Origin: JAHEGP01 sp963751595
GTDB taxonomy: Bacteria; Pseudomonadota; Gammaproteobacteria; Pseudomonadales; JAHEGP01
NCBI GenBank assembly: GCA_963751595.1
Contig: CAVVVC010000003.1
Span: 1 to 64,000 of the forward strand
Direction: 5' to 3'
Length of the DNA stretch: 64,000 nucleotides
Part shown: positions 1 through 8,517 of the stretch, piece after piece
How positions within the stretch are numbered: the stretch's first letter is position 1
Layout: every line of letters starts with the position of its first letter
The notes under the pieces: generated by a model
Database searches by the model: none
The model's input: the letters and a program-made list of their open reading frames with translations, nothing else
What the model was told of the DNA's origin: nothing
Position numbers and translations under genes: made by a program

Positions 1-63
1 AGAACTGAGGGCGACACCGGCCAGACGGAACTGGCGTTTGATGATGACGATATCGACTTCTGA
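1..63 (+). CDS. C-terminal end of an upstream phage gene (partial)
   Basis: An open frame enters from the left edge and ends at TGA 61-63. Only 20 residues are visible, ending in the acidic tail FDDDDIDF. An acidic tip ending in Phe is typical of single-stranded DNA-binding proteins (usual form DDDIPF), which recruit partner proteins, so an SSB or another phage replication protein is possible. This is a guess from a very short tail; the body of the gene is outside the window. Confidence 0.45.
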   Translation, partial: RTEGDTGQTELAFDDDDIDF

Positions 64-134
64 AGACAGGTGAGCAACGTAACCTGTCGCCGAATCGCTG
101 GCAGTGACGGGCCTACATTCACCTCAAATCAAAT

Positions 135-156
135 CGCGGCAAATAGCCGCGCTTTT
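135..156 (+). terminator. Rho-independent terminator after the left partial gene
   Basis: CGCGGC (135-140) and GCCGCG (146-151) form a six-pair stem with a five-base AAATA loop, followed by C and TTTT. It sits 72 bases after the stop of the partial plus-strand gene and touches the 3' end of the minus-strand ImmA fragment, so it probably ends rightward transcription before the divergent switch region. Confidence 0.55.
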
Positions 157-400
157 ACTCCGGCACTAACAACTGATCCTGATTGGGATGACGAACCAAA
201 GCGCCGTCGATGCTCGAAAAGGTATTACCCTGAACTGCCGTGATAGGGTCAGGGTTGAATGACGGCGTCAGGTCCAGTGCCACGGCTTTGACATCGACCG
301 GATAGCGGTCGGTGCCGGTCCGGACCAGATCCAGCAGCTTGGTTATTCTGTTGGATTCCTTAAGTGGGCTCAGTTTCTCGGTCAAGATTTCTTGCTCCAT
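155..400 (-). pseudogene. Truncated ImmA/IrrE-type metallopeptidase (N-terminal part only)
   Basis: The 81-residue frame holds the N-terminal signature of the ImmA/IrrE peptidases that pair with XRE repressors: RYPVDVKAVALDL followed by DPITAVQG and DGALVRH. Family members run to roughly 250 residues and carry a zinc-binding HEXXH helix that cleaves or inactivates the partner repressor; this frame stops before any HEXXH. The ATG at 400 lies inside the last codons of the XRE gene (overlap 382-400), the usual coupled layout of such pairs. The 3' part of the gene is absent: a plus-strand terminator lies immediately beyond. Probably a deletion remnant with no peptidase activity; family recognition is good, inactivity is inferred from the missing motif. 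Confidence 0.6.
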
Positions 401-706
401 GCATCAATCATGTCGAGGATCCTTTCCTGATCCCCCTTATCCAGCTGACCCAGCTTGCGGAAAAACACTTCTTTGGTGAGTCCGTCGCCAACTTCGGTCT
501 GTTCAGTTGTCCAATCAATACGTCAGTGGTGACGTCCAGCGCCTTAGCGATAGCGGCTAATTTTTCGGCAGATGGCCGTTTCACACCCTTGTTTTCCAGC
601 TCCCAGATGTAGCTCTTGCCTGACCCGATTAGCTCTGCAAGTTGTTCTAATGTAAGGCCTTTTTCCTTGCGGAGCTCTTTGATTTTGGCCCCTAACAGAT
701 TGGCCA
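382..706 (-). CDS. XRE-family HTH repressor (frameshifted)
   Basis: The protein begins MANLLGAKIKELRKEKGLT and carries a cro/C1-type helix-turn-helix (LTLEQLAELIGSGKSYIWEL, about residues 18-37). ATG 706 is chosen because AGGAG lies seven bases upstream. Around 515-520 the frame breaks: the continuation EQTEVGDGLTKEVFFRKLG and RILDMIDAWSKKS, ending at 382, is in another frame and is the normal C-terminus of this XRE subfamily. In phages and integrative elements such proteins repress the divergent early promoter and are removed by the ImmA partner encoded just downstream. The transcript would run away from the early genes starting at 873. Whether the shift is real or a read error cannot be settled here. 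Confidence 0.75.
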
Positions 707-732
707 TTGTGGTCTCCTCGGTGGTTGCGTTT

Positions 733-825
733 AAAAAGTTCATTATAGACATACATTTTTTACTTGAAAATGATTATATCCGCCCTTATCTTTAAAGTTC
801 GCTATCTTGAACTTTATGTATGTTG
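733..825. promoter_or_regulatory. Divergent promoter/operator region of the XRE switch
   Basis: This gap between the XRE repressor (minus) and the first early gene (plus) is A+T-rich. A perfect inverted repeat AAAGTTC (794-800) / GAACTTT (809-815) with an eight-base spacer is a good operator candidate, and another AAAGTTC half-site lies at 736-742. A second inverted pair, CATACAT (751-757) / ATGTATG (817-823), brackets it. For the minus strand a perfect TATAAT lies at 748-743. This is the expected place for XRE binding, but the assignment is inference from position and symmetry. Confidence 0.5.
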
Positions 826-872
826 ATACCGAGAGCTTGCCGTTTACTATCACTTGATGAGGATTTGAGCCT

Positions 873-1886
873 ATGCCAATCGTTCGTAACTTTATCCGCC
901 ACTCTTCACCCCAGGGTCTTGAGGAGTATTTCACCACCAAAAATATCGCAGTCTTGGGCGTAGATTGGTCTTTCGACCAGGCTACCGTCGCCGGCAATGT
1001 GATCCAGCTGATTGACCATCTGCCGCCCGAGGACCAAGCCAGGCTGCGGGTGGATGCTGAGCGGATTAATCACATGGCGGACGAAGTTGGCCAGGCGGCC
1101 TTACTGAGTGTCGTGACCAATCCGACACAACTGAGTCTTATGCCATCGGCGCTGGAGCGCAGTCGATGGGTATACCTGCATCAGCCGGACAAGTTCCGGC
1201 ATGCCGAGGATATCCGCTACGCAGACCAATACCGACATGGTCGCAATTGGAGCGGCTATCAACTCCCGCCATCTCTGCCCTTGCATACCGATCCGGTATC
1301 ACTGGATACATTCAAAGAAAAAATGAAGTCTCTGTTTGGACTGGGCGACAAGGTCAAAATCGAGCTGTTTGACCGCACATTACCCGATGACGACGGAAAC
1401 GATGTCGATGTGGTGCAGGTAATGATCTATCAGGAAGGTCTGCCAGATGCTTACCTGGAGTTTGAAGGTGATGAAAGTATTGTCTCGCGAATTCGCCGAC
1501 CGGTTTTAGAGCATGCGATAGCGTATTCTCCCGAGACTGGCGCCGTTGAAATAGTCGCAGTTAGAACGGAGCGCAGGGAACTGATTGCCAAGGCATTTAC
1601 TGAGGATTTGCTTAAGCAGACGTTCGAAGCGGATAAAGTACCACTGCGCCAATACAGCCTTTATCCGCTGTTGGATGGGCAGGCGTTGGATTGGGATACC
1701 GACGACTGCATTGACTCAGTTCAGCTGGTGATGATGAAGCTGAAAGACCTGGCTGGCGATGGGCGTATCCAGATTGAAGCGCCCGCCGAAAACGACACGG
1801 ATTTTCATGACTACTGCCGAGAGCATTTCAGCGATTTTAACCCGCTAATATCCAATGCCTTCGTGCCAATCCAGGCTAACGGATGA
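873..1886 (+). CDS. Early phage protein of unknown function
   Basis: A 337-residue, rather acidic soluble protein with no membrane segment or signal peptide. I do not recognise a family. The first residues MPIVRNFIRHSSPQGLEEY lead into a segment that refers to no known catalytic motif; the C-terminal half has acidic clusters (DDDGNDVDVV, DWDTDDCIDS). It starts at ATG 873, with TGAGGA about ten bases upstream, immediately downstream of the putative operator of the XRE switch, so it is probably the first gene of the rightward early transcript and under XRE control. It is followed, 30 bases later, by a small ORF and then a third gene with overlapping stop/start, suggesting one operon. It is intact, unlike most genes nearby. 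Confidence 0.7.
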   Translation: MPIVRNFIRHSSPQGLEEYFTTKNIAVLGVDWSFDQATVAGNVIQLIDHLPPEDQARLRVDAERINHMADEVGQAALLSVVTNPTQLSLMPSALERSRWVYLHQPDKFRHAEDIRYADQYRHGRNWSGYQLPPSLPLHTDPVSLDTFKEKMKSLFGLGDKVKIELFDRTLPDDDGNDVDVVQVMIYQEGLPDAYLEFEGDESIVSRIRRPVLEHAIAYSPETGAVEIVAVRTERRELIAKAFTEDLLKQTFEADKVPLRQYSLYPLLDGQALDWDTDDCIDSVQLVMMKLKDLAGDGRIQIEAPAENDTDFHDYCREHFSDFNPLISNAFVPIQANG

Positions 1887-1916
1887 GACATCGCTTTCAA
1901 CCGGAGGAAGGCTCAA

Positions 1917-2051
1917 ATCGCAAAAAAAGTCCTGCCGGTAAAAATCTCCTTGCCGAATGGTTGTGATCTGCGCAGCCGCACGGATCGTGAGCGATTAATC
2001 GGTGAGAAATACTTGAAGCGTTGGGGTCTGGTACGGGAAATTAACCCATGA
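1917..2051 (+). CDS. Small phage protein (44 aa) with apparent ATC start
   Basis: The codons from 1917 read IAKKVLPVKISLPNGCDLRS, continue with RTDRERLIGEKYLKRWGL and end at TGA 2049-2051. A strong ribosome-binding sequence GGAGGAAGG (1903-1911) lies at the right distance, but the codon there is ATC, where ATG would be expected (MAKKVLPV...). The frame is the same as the upstream gene, separated by its TGA at 1884, so a nonsense-split single gene is the alternative. Its stop overlaps the ATG of the next gene (ATGA, 2048-2051), which supports it being translated. Function unknown; the arginine/lysine-rich body suggests a nucleic-acid or protein-binding accessory protein, which is only a guess. 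Confidence 0.45.
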   Translation: MAKKVLPVKISLPNGCDLRSRTDRERLIGEKYLKRWGLVREINP

Positions 2052-2998
2052 TTTCGCCCGCACCGATGATCAGCAGGAGCGCACTCGCGCTTCTTTTTGA
2101 TTTGCTGAGCACACCAAAGATGGAACCCTCTGCAGAGCAATTTAATGCTCGGGAGGAATACCGTGAGCTGCTGGCCGCACGATTGTTAACGCCATTTAGC
2201 TCAACGCCAACGTCGGTATGCATTGATGGTCGCGACCACGATATCCTCCCGTATGCGCCTAGACCAATCCGGGTTTTGGTTATTTCTCAACTGGCGCCGG
2301 GTGGGTGAGCGTGCCGATGAAGCGTTGCAACGCGATCGGGCAGACCCCTTGCGTGTGCTTGCTGTATTGCGTAATTGGATGGACATATCCGATCGATCGC
2401 CAATAGCCAACATACAGCACGATTCCATTTGGGACTTGGGCGATACGTGGGTGGGCAAACGAAAACTGGCCGTTTTGTTTCTGCGCAGAGCCCACCTTCC
2501 CAAATCAGTTCAACAGCTCCAGCAGACGCTCCAGGTATTTCCCAGACGAAAGTCTGCCATGGTGTTGACCGATGTGCCGATAAACACCTTCGGACCAGAT
2601 CTTCCGGGTGAACCGCTCTGCACTGATCTTATGGGCTTGATTCCTCCGGGCGAGGGGATGGTTGATGCGATCGACAGCGACCTGATTGCTGACCTGCTTG
2701 GATTGGGTATTCCTAAACTAAGCCATACCGGTCCGGTGTATCGCTCCGAAGATGGCGGTGAACTGGTGGTGAATGGTGAATCCTACAGTTTCAATGGATT
2801 GATACATCGCTGAATCTCGTGCGCCAGCTCGATGAGGCATGGGACGGAGGTGAACCTCGGGTGAGAAAAGAGGTGTTGCTGGAAACTGCAGAGTCCAAGT
2901 CGAACACAATAAGCCAAGCTTTCAGTGGCTGTAAAACCGATTGGCGCAAGGTAATTGACTACGGTGATGGCTGCGGCTGGCTCATCGTCAACGATTAA
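2048..2998 (+). CDS. Hypothetical early protein (two frameshifts)
   Basis: Starting at ATG 2048 inside the stop of the preceding small ORF, this coding stretch runs through three frame segments: about 2048-2265 (MISPAPMISRSALALLFDLL...), about 2265-2805 (...SGFWLFLNWRRVGERADEAL... to ...GESYSFNGLI) and about 2805-2998 (LNLVRQLDEAWDGGEPRVRK... to GCGWLIVND). Together they would give roughly 316 residues. Codon use and lack of stops carry over between segments, so I read them as one gene with two indels rather than three genes. I recognise no domain. It is the last gene before the terminator at 3019. Confidence 0.45.
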
Positions 2999-3018
2999 GT
3001 CTGTTGTTGGTTGCAAAC

Positions 3019-3051
3019 GGCTGGTGCATCCGTGGCACCGGCCTTTTTTTG
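3019..3051 (+). terminator. Rho-independent terminator closing the first early operon
   Basis: GGCTGGTGC (3019-3027) pairs with GCACCGGCC (3035-3043), with one G-T pair, and is followed by a run of eight T. It lies about 20 bases after the stop at 2998 and is the clearest intrinsic terminator in the early region. Confidence 0.75.
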
Positions 3052-3107
3052 TTTTGAGGGCGCCGCTTTTATCCCGCCGTTAGAAATATTCAGAGAAATG
3101 ATTCCTT

Positions 3108-3147
3108 CCTAACCTCTGGCCTAACTTCCGCCTAAACGGCTCCTAAC
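3108..3147 (+). repeat. Four phased CCTAAC/CCTAAA repeats upstream of the AlpA-like gene
   Basis: CCTAAC occurs at 3108, 3120 and 3142 and CCTAAA(C) at 3131, that is at steps of 12, 11 and 11 bases, about one helical turn. The array lies between the terminator at 3019-3051 and the start at 3202, in the leader of the replication operon. Such phased repeats usually bind a regulator along one DNA face. Which protein binds is unknown; the AlpA-like product of the next gene is one candidate. Confidence 0.45.
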
Positions 3148-3201
3148 CGGCCGAATCACATCATTACACCACGTTTCCGCAAAAACCCTAAGGAGCAAAA
3201 C

Positions 3202-3411
3202 GTGAGTGTAAATTATATGAATCAACGGCAATTAGCCAACCGCTGGGGCGTGAGTGAAGCCTGTCTGGAACGCTGGCGTTCCGAAGGCATCGGCCCTGTT
3301 TTTCTCAAACTTCGTGGCCGGGTCATGTACCGCCTGGAAGACGTCGAAGCCTATGAAGCGTCTTGTCTGCGCAAAAGCACTTCAGAGCGAGTGTCTGGAG
3401 GTGCGGCATGA
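3202..3411 (+). CDS. AlpA/excisionase-type helix-turn-helix protein
   Basis: A 69-residue protein of the MerR-like excisionase/AlpA group: NQRQLANRWGVSEACLERWR is the helix-turn-helix and GPVFLKLRGRVMYRLEDVEA is the following wing with the typical YR.EDVEA end. It starts at GTG 3202 with AAGGAG six bases upstream. Proteins of this size in prophages act as excisionases or transcription activators; with the integrase out of view I cannot choose. It leads a tightly packed run of replication genes (its stop overlaps the next start by four bases) and is preceded by phased CCTAAC repeats that could be its binding site. Confidence 0.7.
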   Translation: MSVNYMNQRQLANRWGVSEACLERWRSEGIGPVFLKLRGRVMYRLEDVEAYEASCLRKSTSERVSGGAA

Positions 3412-3873
3412 GCCTATCCCTCGAACACGCTCAGCTGATGAGCATTGGCGATCTGGCCTCGGCCTCCGCCGCGGACCTTCAACATGTGCAGGACGAAGCT
3501 TCCGAATCGCTGCGCAAATCGAAAGCGCTGAAGGACTGGATCGATGGTGCTGTCGCGCTCAAGTACGAGCAGCGTGCACAAGCGATCCGTCAGGAGCAAG
3601 GCAAGGACGCCGGCAAAGTGCATTTCGTGGATGACGGTATCGAAATGACTTCGAGCTTTCCAAACGCCCGGAATGGGATCAGCAAAAGCTCGCTGAAATC
3701 GCCAAGCGCATCGCTGAGGCAGGCGATGACCCTGCTGAGTTTATCGACGTTGCCTACAAGGTTTCCGAGCGCAAATACACCGCCTGGCCGAAGTACTGCG
3801 CGCCGCTTTCGAGCCAGCCAGAACTCTGAAAACCGGCAAGCCCACTTTCCATCTTGAAACGGTTAAGGAGTAA
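3408..3873 (+). CDS. Conserved phage protein of unknown function (frameshifted)
   Basis: Begins MSLSLEHAQLMSIGDLASAS at ATG 3408 (ATGA overlap with the previous stop). The first frame is good to about 3645; the continuation SKRPEWDQQKLAEIAKRIAE, ...AEFIDVAYKVSERKYTAWP is one frame away, and the end FEPARTLKTGKPTFHLETVK in a third, stopping at TAA 3871. Joined, the product is about 154 residues. Proteins with this order (helical N-terminus, DGA.ALKYE, a basic ERKY.AWP motif and a GKPTF.L end) are common in prophage replication operons next to AAA_24 ATPases, but I know no function. The helical N-terminal half may mediate coiled-coil contacts. Confidence 0.55.
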
Positions 3874-3878
3874 CAATC

Positions 3879-4190
3879 ATGGCCATTTTTACCAAAGAAA
3901 CTGATTTTTTGAATGCGCTGCAAAAGAGCAGCTATTCCCTGGAAAAACTGCCAGACGAGATTGCCATTCCGGCTCTACGTGATGGCGATGAGGCTGAGTG
4001 CAAGCCCTTGTTGCTGGCCACCGTCGATGACATCGCCTTTGCCCAGCAAGGACTCAATAAAGAACTGAGTCGCGTTGTGGAAAAGATCGAGGCATTGCGC
4101 CGCCTGCATGACATGGCTCGTGGTCTCGGCGCCAAGGGCTCTGATTATGCGTTGGAATTTGTCCGTGAACATGGGGAGGTGAAGCCATGA
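3879..4190 (+). CDS. Hypothetical phage protein
   Basis: A 103-residue intact protein starting at ATG 3879 with AAGGAG nine bases upstream (the same bases precede the previous stop). It is mostly helical and acidic in the middle (LRDGDEAECKPLLLATVDDI), followed by a likely coiled-coil segment (LNKELSRVVEKIEALRRLHD). No family recognised. It overlaps the following ATPase gene by four bases, so the two are probably co-translated; a partner or regulator of the ATPase is possible but not shown. Confidence 0.6.
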   Translation: MAIFTKETDFLNALQKSSYSLEKLPDEIAIPALRDGDEAECKPLLLATVDDIAFAQQGLNKELSRVVEKIEALRRLHDMARGLGAKGSDYALEFVREHGEVKP

Positions 4191-5137
4191 GCTTTCCCAT
4201 CATCACAGCCGATCAACGATTGGCTGAAAAGCGCGGCATCAAAGGTTGCATCCTCGGGCCATCCGGTATCGGCAAGACCAGCTTGCTCTGGTCTGTGGAT
4301 GCTGACACCACATTATTCTTTGATCTGGAAGCGGGAGACCTAGCCGTCGAAGGCTGGCTAGGCGATGCCATTCGGCCTCGCACCTGGCAGGAGTGTCGTG
4401 ACTTTGCGGTTTACATCGGTGGACCGAATCCAGCCCTGCGCGAAGACCAGCCCTACAGTCAGGCGCACTTTGACGCGGTATGCGCGAAGTTTGGTGATGA
4501 CGTGCAGGGAAGCACTAATGCCGCGAGCGCAGGGATGCGCAAGAGCGGCCCGGCCAGCCTGGACAAGTACGACACGGTTTTCGTCGATTCCATCACCGTG
4601 GCCGGCCGCCTGTGTTTGCAGTGGTGCAAAGGTCAGCCGCAGGCATTCAGTGACGCACCGGCAAACCGGATACGCGCGGTGCATACGGCCTGCATGGCCA
4701 GGAGATGATCGCCTGGCTCACCCATCTGCAGCACACCCGCAACAAGAACATCTGGTTCGTCGGCATCCTCGACGAGAAGGTCGATGACTTTAACCGCAAG
4801 GTGTTCGCGCCCCAGATCGATGGTTCAAAGACCGGCCTGGAGCTGCCCGGCATCGTCGATCAGGTGATCACGCTGGCAGAGATCAAAACCGAGGACGGCA
4901 GCAGCTACCGCGCCTTCATCAACCACACGCTGAATCCCTTCGGCTATCCGGCCAAGGACCGCAGCGGCGGCTGGAACTGATCGAGGAACCGCACCTAGGC
5001 AAGCCTGATGGCAAAGATCCGCGGGCCCGTGAAGCCCGCTGCTGATCGCCTGAGCTTTATGGTCCCGATCCACCCCGGTGTTGCACGCCACCAATACCCT
5101 GAACAACGAATCCCCAATTACCGAAAGAAGGATCTAA
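4187..5137 (+). CDS. AAA_24-type phage ATP-binding protein (frameshifted)
   Basis: The N-terminus has a Walker A site, LGPSGIGKTSLLW (about residues 24-36), followed by a Walker B-like strand DTVFVDSITVAG around residue 130. This matches the phage nucleotide-binding (AAA_24) family, RecA-fold ATPases found next to DUF669 proteins and thought to help recombination or replication. At about 4665 the frame changes: the continuation GKPDTRGAYGLHGQEMIAWL and on to ...DRSG is in the next frame, and the tail LIEEPHLGK...KPAADRLSFMV after about 4975 needs at least one more shift, ending at TAA 5135. The full product would be about 316 residues. Several indels in one gene mean the encoded protein, if the sequence is right, is dead. 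Confidence 0.65.
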
Positions 5138-5138
5138 A

Positions 5139-5719
5139 ATGACACTTGAACGATTTCAACTCAGCCAACGATCAGAACAGCTTTGACCTGATCCCCAAAG
5201 GCACGTTAGTCAGGTGCGCATGACCATCACGCCCGGGTGGCTACGACGAGCCGTCCCAAGGCTGGACCGGTGGGTATGCCACCCAAAACAACACCACCGG
5301 CTCGGTTTACCTCAACTGCGAGTTCGTGGTGCTGGATGGCCCTTACGCCCGGCGCAAGATGTGGAGCCTGATCGGTCTGCACAGCCGAAAGGTCCCGAGT
5401 GGGCGAACATGGGTCGCGCCTTTATCAAAGGCATTCTGAATCCGCGCGAGGCCTTCACCCTCAGGACAACACGCCCAGACGCAACAGGCGCGGCGCATCA
5501 GCGGCTTCGCCGACTGGACGGCATCGAGTTCGTTGCCAAAGTGGAAATGGAGAAGGACCAATACGGCGAGGACAAAAACGTCGTCAAGACGGCGATCACC
5601 CCGGACAGCAAAGACTACGCCGGAGTGATGGGGCGCGTCGCTCCGCAACCCAGCCGCACCCGGCATCCAGCAGCCTGCCACACGCTGCACCTTCCGGCCG
5701 TCCCAGCTGGGCGCAGTAA
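5139..5719 (+). pseudogene. DUF669-like phage protein, multiply frameshifted
   Basis: The ATG at 5139 follows the ATPase stop with GAAGGA upstream. In alternating frames one reads LNDFNSANDQNSFDLIPKGT, then GYDEPSQGWTGGYAT, YLNCEFVVLDGPYARRKMWS, KGPEWANMGRAFIKGIL, ISGFADLDGIEFVAKVEMEK and KTAITPDSKDYAGVMG. The motif FVVLDGPYARRK..W followed by a GLH segment is typical of DUF669 proteins, which accompany AAA_24 ATPases in phage replication operons. At least four indels are needed to connect the pieces in under 600 bases, so no full product could be made from the sequence as given. Confidence 0.55.
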
Positions 5720-5730
5720 GGGGGGCGGCG

Positions 5731-7398
5731 ATGATACTCAGACCCCGTCAAAAGCTGTTCGTCGAGCGCGCTGTCGTGCGCTTGAGCAGCACGGAAATAC
5801 CCTGGGCGTCGCGCCGACCGGTGCGGGCAAGACCATCATGCTGTCCGGCGTTGCCGGGAGTGGTTGGCCGACAACGATGCCAAGGCCTGCGTGCTGGCCC
5901 ACCGCGACGAGCTGACGAGCCAGAACGAGGCCAAGTTCCGCGAGGTAAATCCCGGCGGTCAAACTTCCGTGTTCGATGCCCATGAGAAGTCTTGGTACGG
6001 CCAGGCCACCTTCGCGATGGTGCAGACCCCTGGCGCGAGGCCAACTCAAGCGCATGCCGACGTGGACCTGCTGGTGATCGATGAAGCGCACCACGTTGCT
6101 GCGCCCAGCTACCGCCGCGTTATCGATCACGTCCGGGAGCGTAATCCGAAGCTGGCCATCTTCGGCGTGACGGCCACACCCAACCGCGGCGACCGCAAGG
6201 GACTGCGTCCGGTATTCAGCAACGTGCCGACCAGATCACCTTGGGCGAGTTGATCCGTCCGGCCACCTGGTGCCGCCTCGCACCTTCGTCATCGACGTCG
6301 GTACACAGGGAGCGCTGTCCAGCGTGAAACGCACGGCCGACGACTTCGACATGGACGACGGTGGACGCCATCATGAACAAGGCGCCCATCACCGAGGCGG
6401 TTATCCGCCATTGGAAGGAGAAAGCCGCATGACCGCAAGACCGTGGTGTTCTGCTCCACTGTGGCCATGCCCGCAATGTTGCGATGCCTTCCACGGCTGC
6501 GGAGTTCCAGCGGTGCTGTCCACGGCGAGCTGTCCAACGGCGAACGCAAGGCAGGCGCTGGCCCAGTTCGCGCAACGGCGAGGCGCAGATGGTGGTCAAT
6601 GTCGCGGTGCTGACCGAGGGCTGGGATCATCCGCCCACCGACTGCGTCGTCTTGCTGCGTCCCAGCTCCTTACAAGTCCACCTTAATCCAGATGATCGGC
6701 CGTGGTCTGCGCACCGTCGATCCCAACGAGTATCCCGGGGGTCACCAAGACCGACTGCATCGTCCTGGATTTCGGCACCAGCACGCTGCTTCACGGCTCG
6801 TCTGGAGCAGGACGTCAACCTGGACGGCCCGAGCTTGGGCGAGGCCCCCAGAAGGAATGTCCCGAATGTGGTGCCAGGTGCCCGCGGCGATCCTCGGAGT
6901 GCCCGCTCTGCGGCCACCGTTGGGAACGCGCCGAAGCCGAAGGAGAAGTCGAGCTGTCCGACTTCGTCATGTCGGAGATCGACCTACTCAAGCGCTCATC
7001 GTTCCGCTGGTGCGACCTGTTCGGTGACGACGGTGCGCTGATGGCCACCGGCTTCGAAGCTTGGGCCGGTGTCTTTTTCCTAAACGGCCGCTGGTACGGC
7101 GTGGGCGGCGGCAAGAAGCGCTGGAACAAGCCTGCTTGCGCTCGGCGAGCGCACAGTCTGCCTTGCGGCGGCCGACGACTGGCTCAACGAGCACGAGTCG
7201 GAGGATACCGCGCATCAAGTCCCGCCAATGGCTGAATCAGGCCGCGACCCACAACAGCTGCGCTATCTGCCACCGGCCTATCGCCAAGACTTCGGCCTCA
7301 CCCGTTACCAAGCCTCTTGCCTGTTGGCCTTCCAGTTCAACAAGCGCGACATCCAGTCACGCATTTTTAACGCAGCAGAACGCAAGGAGGCGGCTTGA
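5731..7398 (+). pseudogene. Phage DEAD/DEAH-box superfamily II helicase, multiply frameshifted
   Basis: All core helicase motifs are present but in different frames: an N-terminal MILRPRQ start, motif I GVAPTGAGKTIML (around 5808-5840), motif II LLVIDEAHHV (around 6068-6097), motif III-like FGVTATPNRGD, motif IV region KTVVFCSTVAHARN, motif V VLTEGWDHP and motif VI QMIGRGLR (around 6689-6712). A four-cysteine zinc ribbon CPECG/CPLCGHRWE follows (about 6856-6930). The gene would encode about 550 residues, the usual size for phage helicases of this type, which unwind DNA during phage replication. It ends NAAERKEAA at TGA 7396. I count at least eight frame changes, the densest in the window. Confidence 0.7.
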
Positions 7399-7399
7399 T

Positions 7400-7756
7400 G
7401 TGCACTACCGATGTTTTATATGCCACCGCCCACCGCGAGGCTTTGGCTGGCTGGACCCCGATCGCAAACAAGCACCCGAGCAACGGCGAGCCAGCTACAA
7501 GCGGTTCTGCTCCAAGCTCTGCCAAGACATTCACTATCAATTGCAGCGCAAGGGGGTGGCAATGAACCGAACCGATCTTGAACAAAAAGCAGCTGAATCA
7601 GTGCTTGGCCCGCTTGCGGATTACGTTGCCAGCGTGGGTATGAATAAGGGCTTGGGTGACTACTCCAAGACGGAAATTACGGGTCTGGTCGATGCCGTAT
7701 TGAACGCTTATCACGCGGCCTTGCAGGAGTTGTACAAAGACGAGGTGCCGTTCTGA
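7400..7756 (+). CDS. DUF6511-type zinc-binding phage protein
   Basis: A 118-residue protein read from GTG 7400, chosen because AAGGAGGCGG lies at 7384-7393. It begins VHYRCFICHRPPRGFGWLDP and has a second cysteine pair in KRFCSKLCQD, so CxxC plus CxxxC should bind one zinc. The second half (LGPLADYVASVGMNKGLGDY, then a helical TEITGLVDAVLNAYHAAL segment) matches the DUF6511 pattern found in prophage replication operons. The start overlaps the helicase stop region and the stop overlaps the next ATG (TGATG), so it belongs to the same transcript. Role unknown. Confidence 0.6.
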   Translation: MHYRCFICHRPPRGFGWLDPDRKQAPEQRRASYKRFCSKLCQDIHYQLQRKGVAMNRTDLEQKAAESVLGPLADYVASVGMNKGLGDYSKTEITGLVDAVLNAYHAALQELYKDEVPF

Positions 7757-8517
7757 TGCTGGACTTCAATCATCAACCCAACCTGTCTGAGCAGATTTGC
7801 GCGCGCATTGATGGCGCGTTGCAGTCCGCTCAGGCTCAACAAAAATCCCCGAAATTATCTGGGTGCATCACGCCTCGGTGTCGCCTGTGATCGAGCCTTG
7901 CAGTTTGAGTATCTGAAAGCGCCAGTGGATGAAGGTCGAGAGTTCTCCGGTCAAACACTGCGCATTTTCGCTGCTGGTCATGTGTTTGAATCGCTCGCTA
8001 TCGACTGGTTGCGTGCGCGGGATTTGATTTGCACACCGAAACCTCTACCGGTGGGCAATACGGATTTTCTGCTGTAGATGGCCGTTTGCGTGGTCATGTC
8101 GATGGCATTTTGGCGGGAGGGCCCGACAACATTGCCGCTCAATACCCGGCGCTGTGGGAATGTAAATCGCTGAACGGCAAATCTTGGAAGGATACGGTGA
8201 AACGAGGACTGACCTTGTCCAAGCCGATTTATGCGGCACAGGTTGCGCTGTATCAGGCGTATATGGAACCTCAAATTCCAGGCATTTCGAATAACCCGGC
8301 GCTGTTCACAGCCATCAATAAAGATACCGCCGAAATCTATTTCGAATGGGTGCCGTTTAACGGGGAACTGGCTCAACGTGCGTCCGATCGTGGCGTGCGG
8401 GTTCTTCAGGCCTGTGATGCCGGTGAGCTGCTGCCTCGACTGAGTCATGACCCGACCCACTACGAGTGCCGATTCTGTCCTTGGCAGGATCGCTGCTGGC
8501 GGGAGGTATCACCATGA
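7756..8517 (+). CDS. PD-(D/E)XK exonuclease, Cas4/RecB-like (frameshifted)
   Basis: Read across two frame changes (about 7850 and about 8050) the product is about 254 residues: MLDFNHQPNLSEQI..., then YLGASRLGVACDRALQFEYL, then AVDGRLRGHVDGILAGG and YPALWECKSLNGKSWKD. GHVDG plus ECKS is the D...E-x-K nuclease core, and the C-terminus has YECRFCPWQDRCW, a cysteine cluster like the Fe-S/zinc clusters of Cas4 and AddB-type nucleases. Such proteins are phage exonucleases that process ends for recombination and usually pair with an annealase or helicase. It starts at ATG 7756 (TGATG coupling) and its stop overlaps the next start. Confidence 0.7.
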
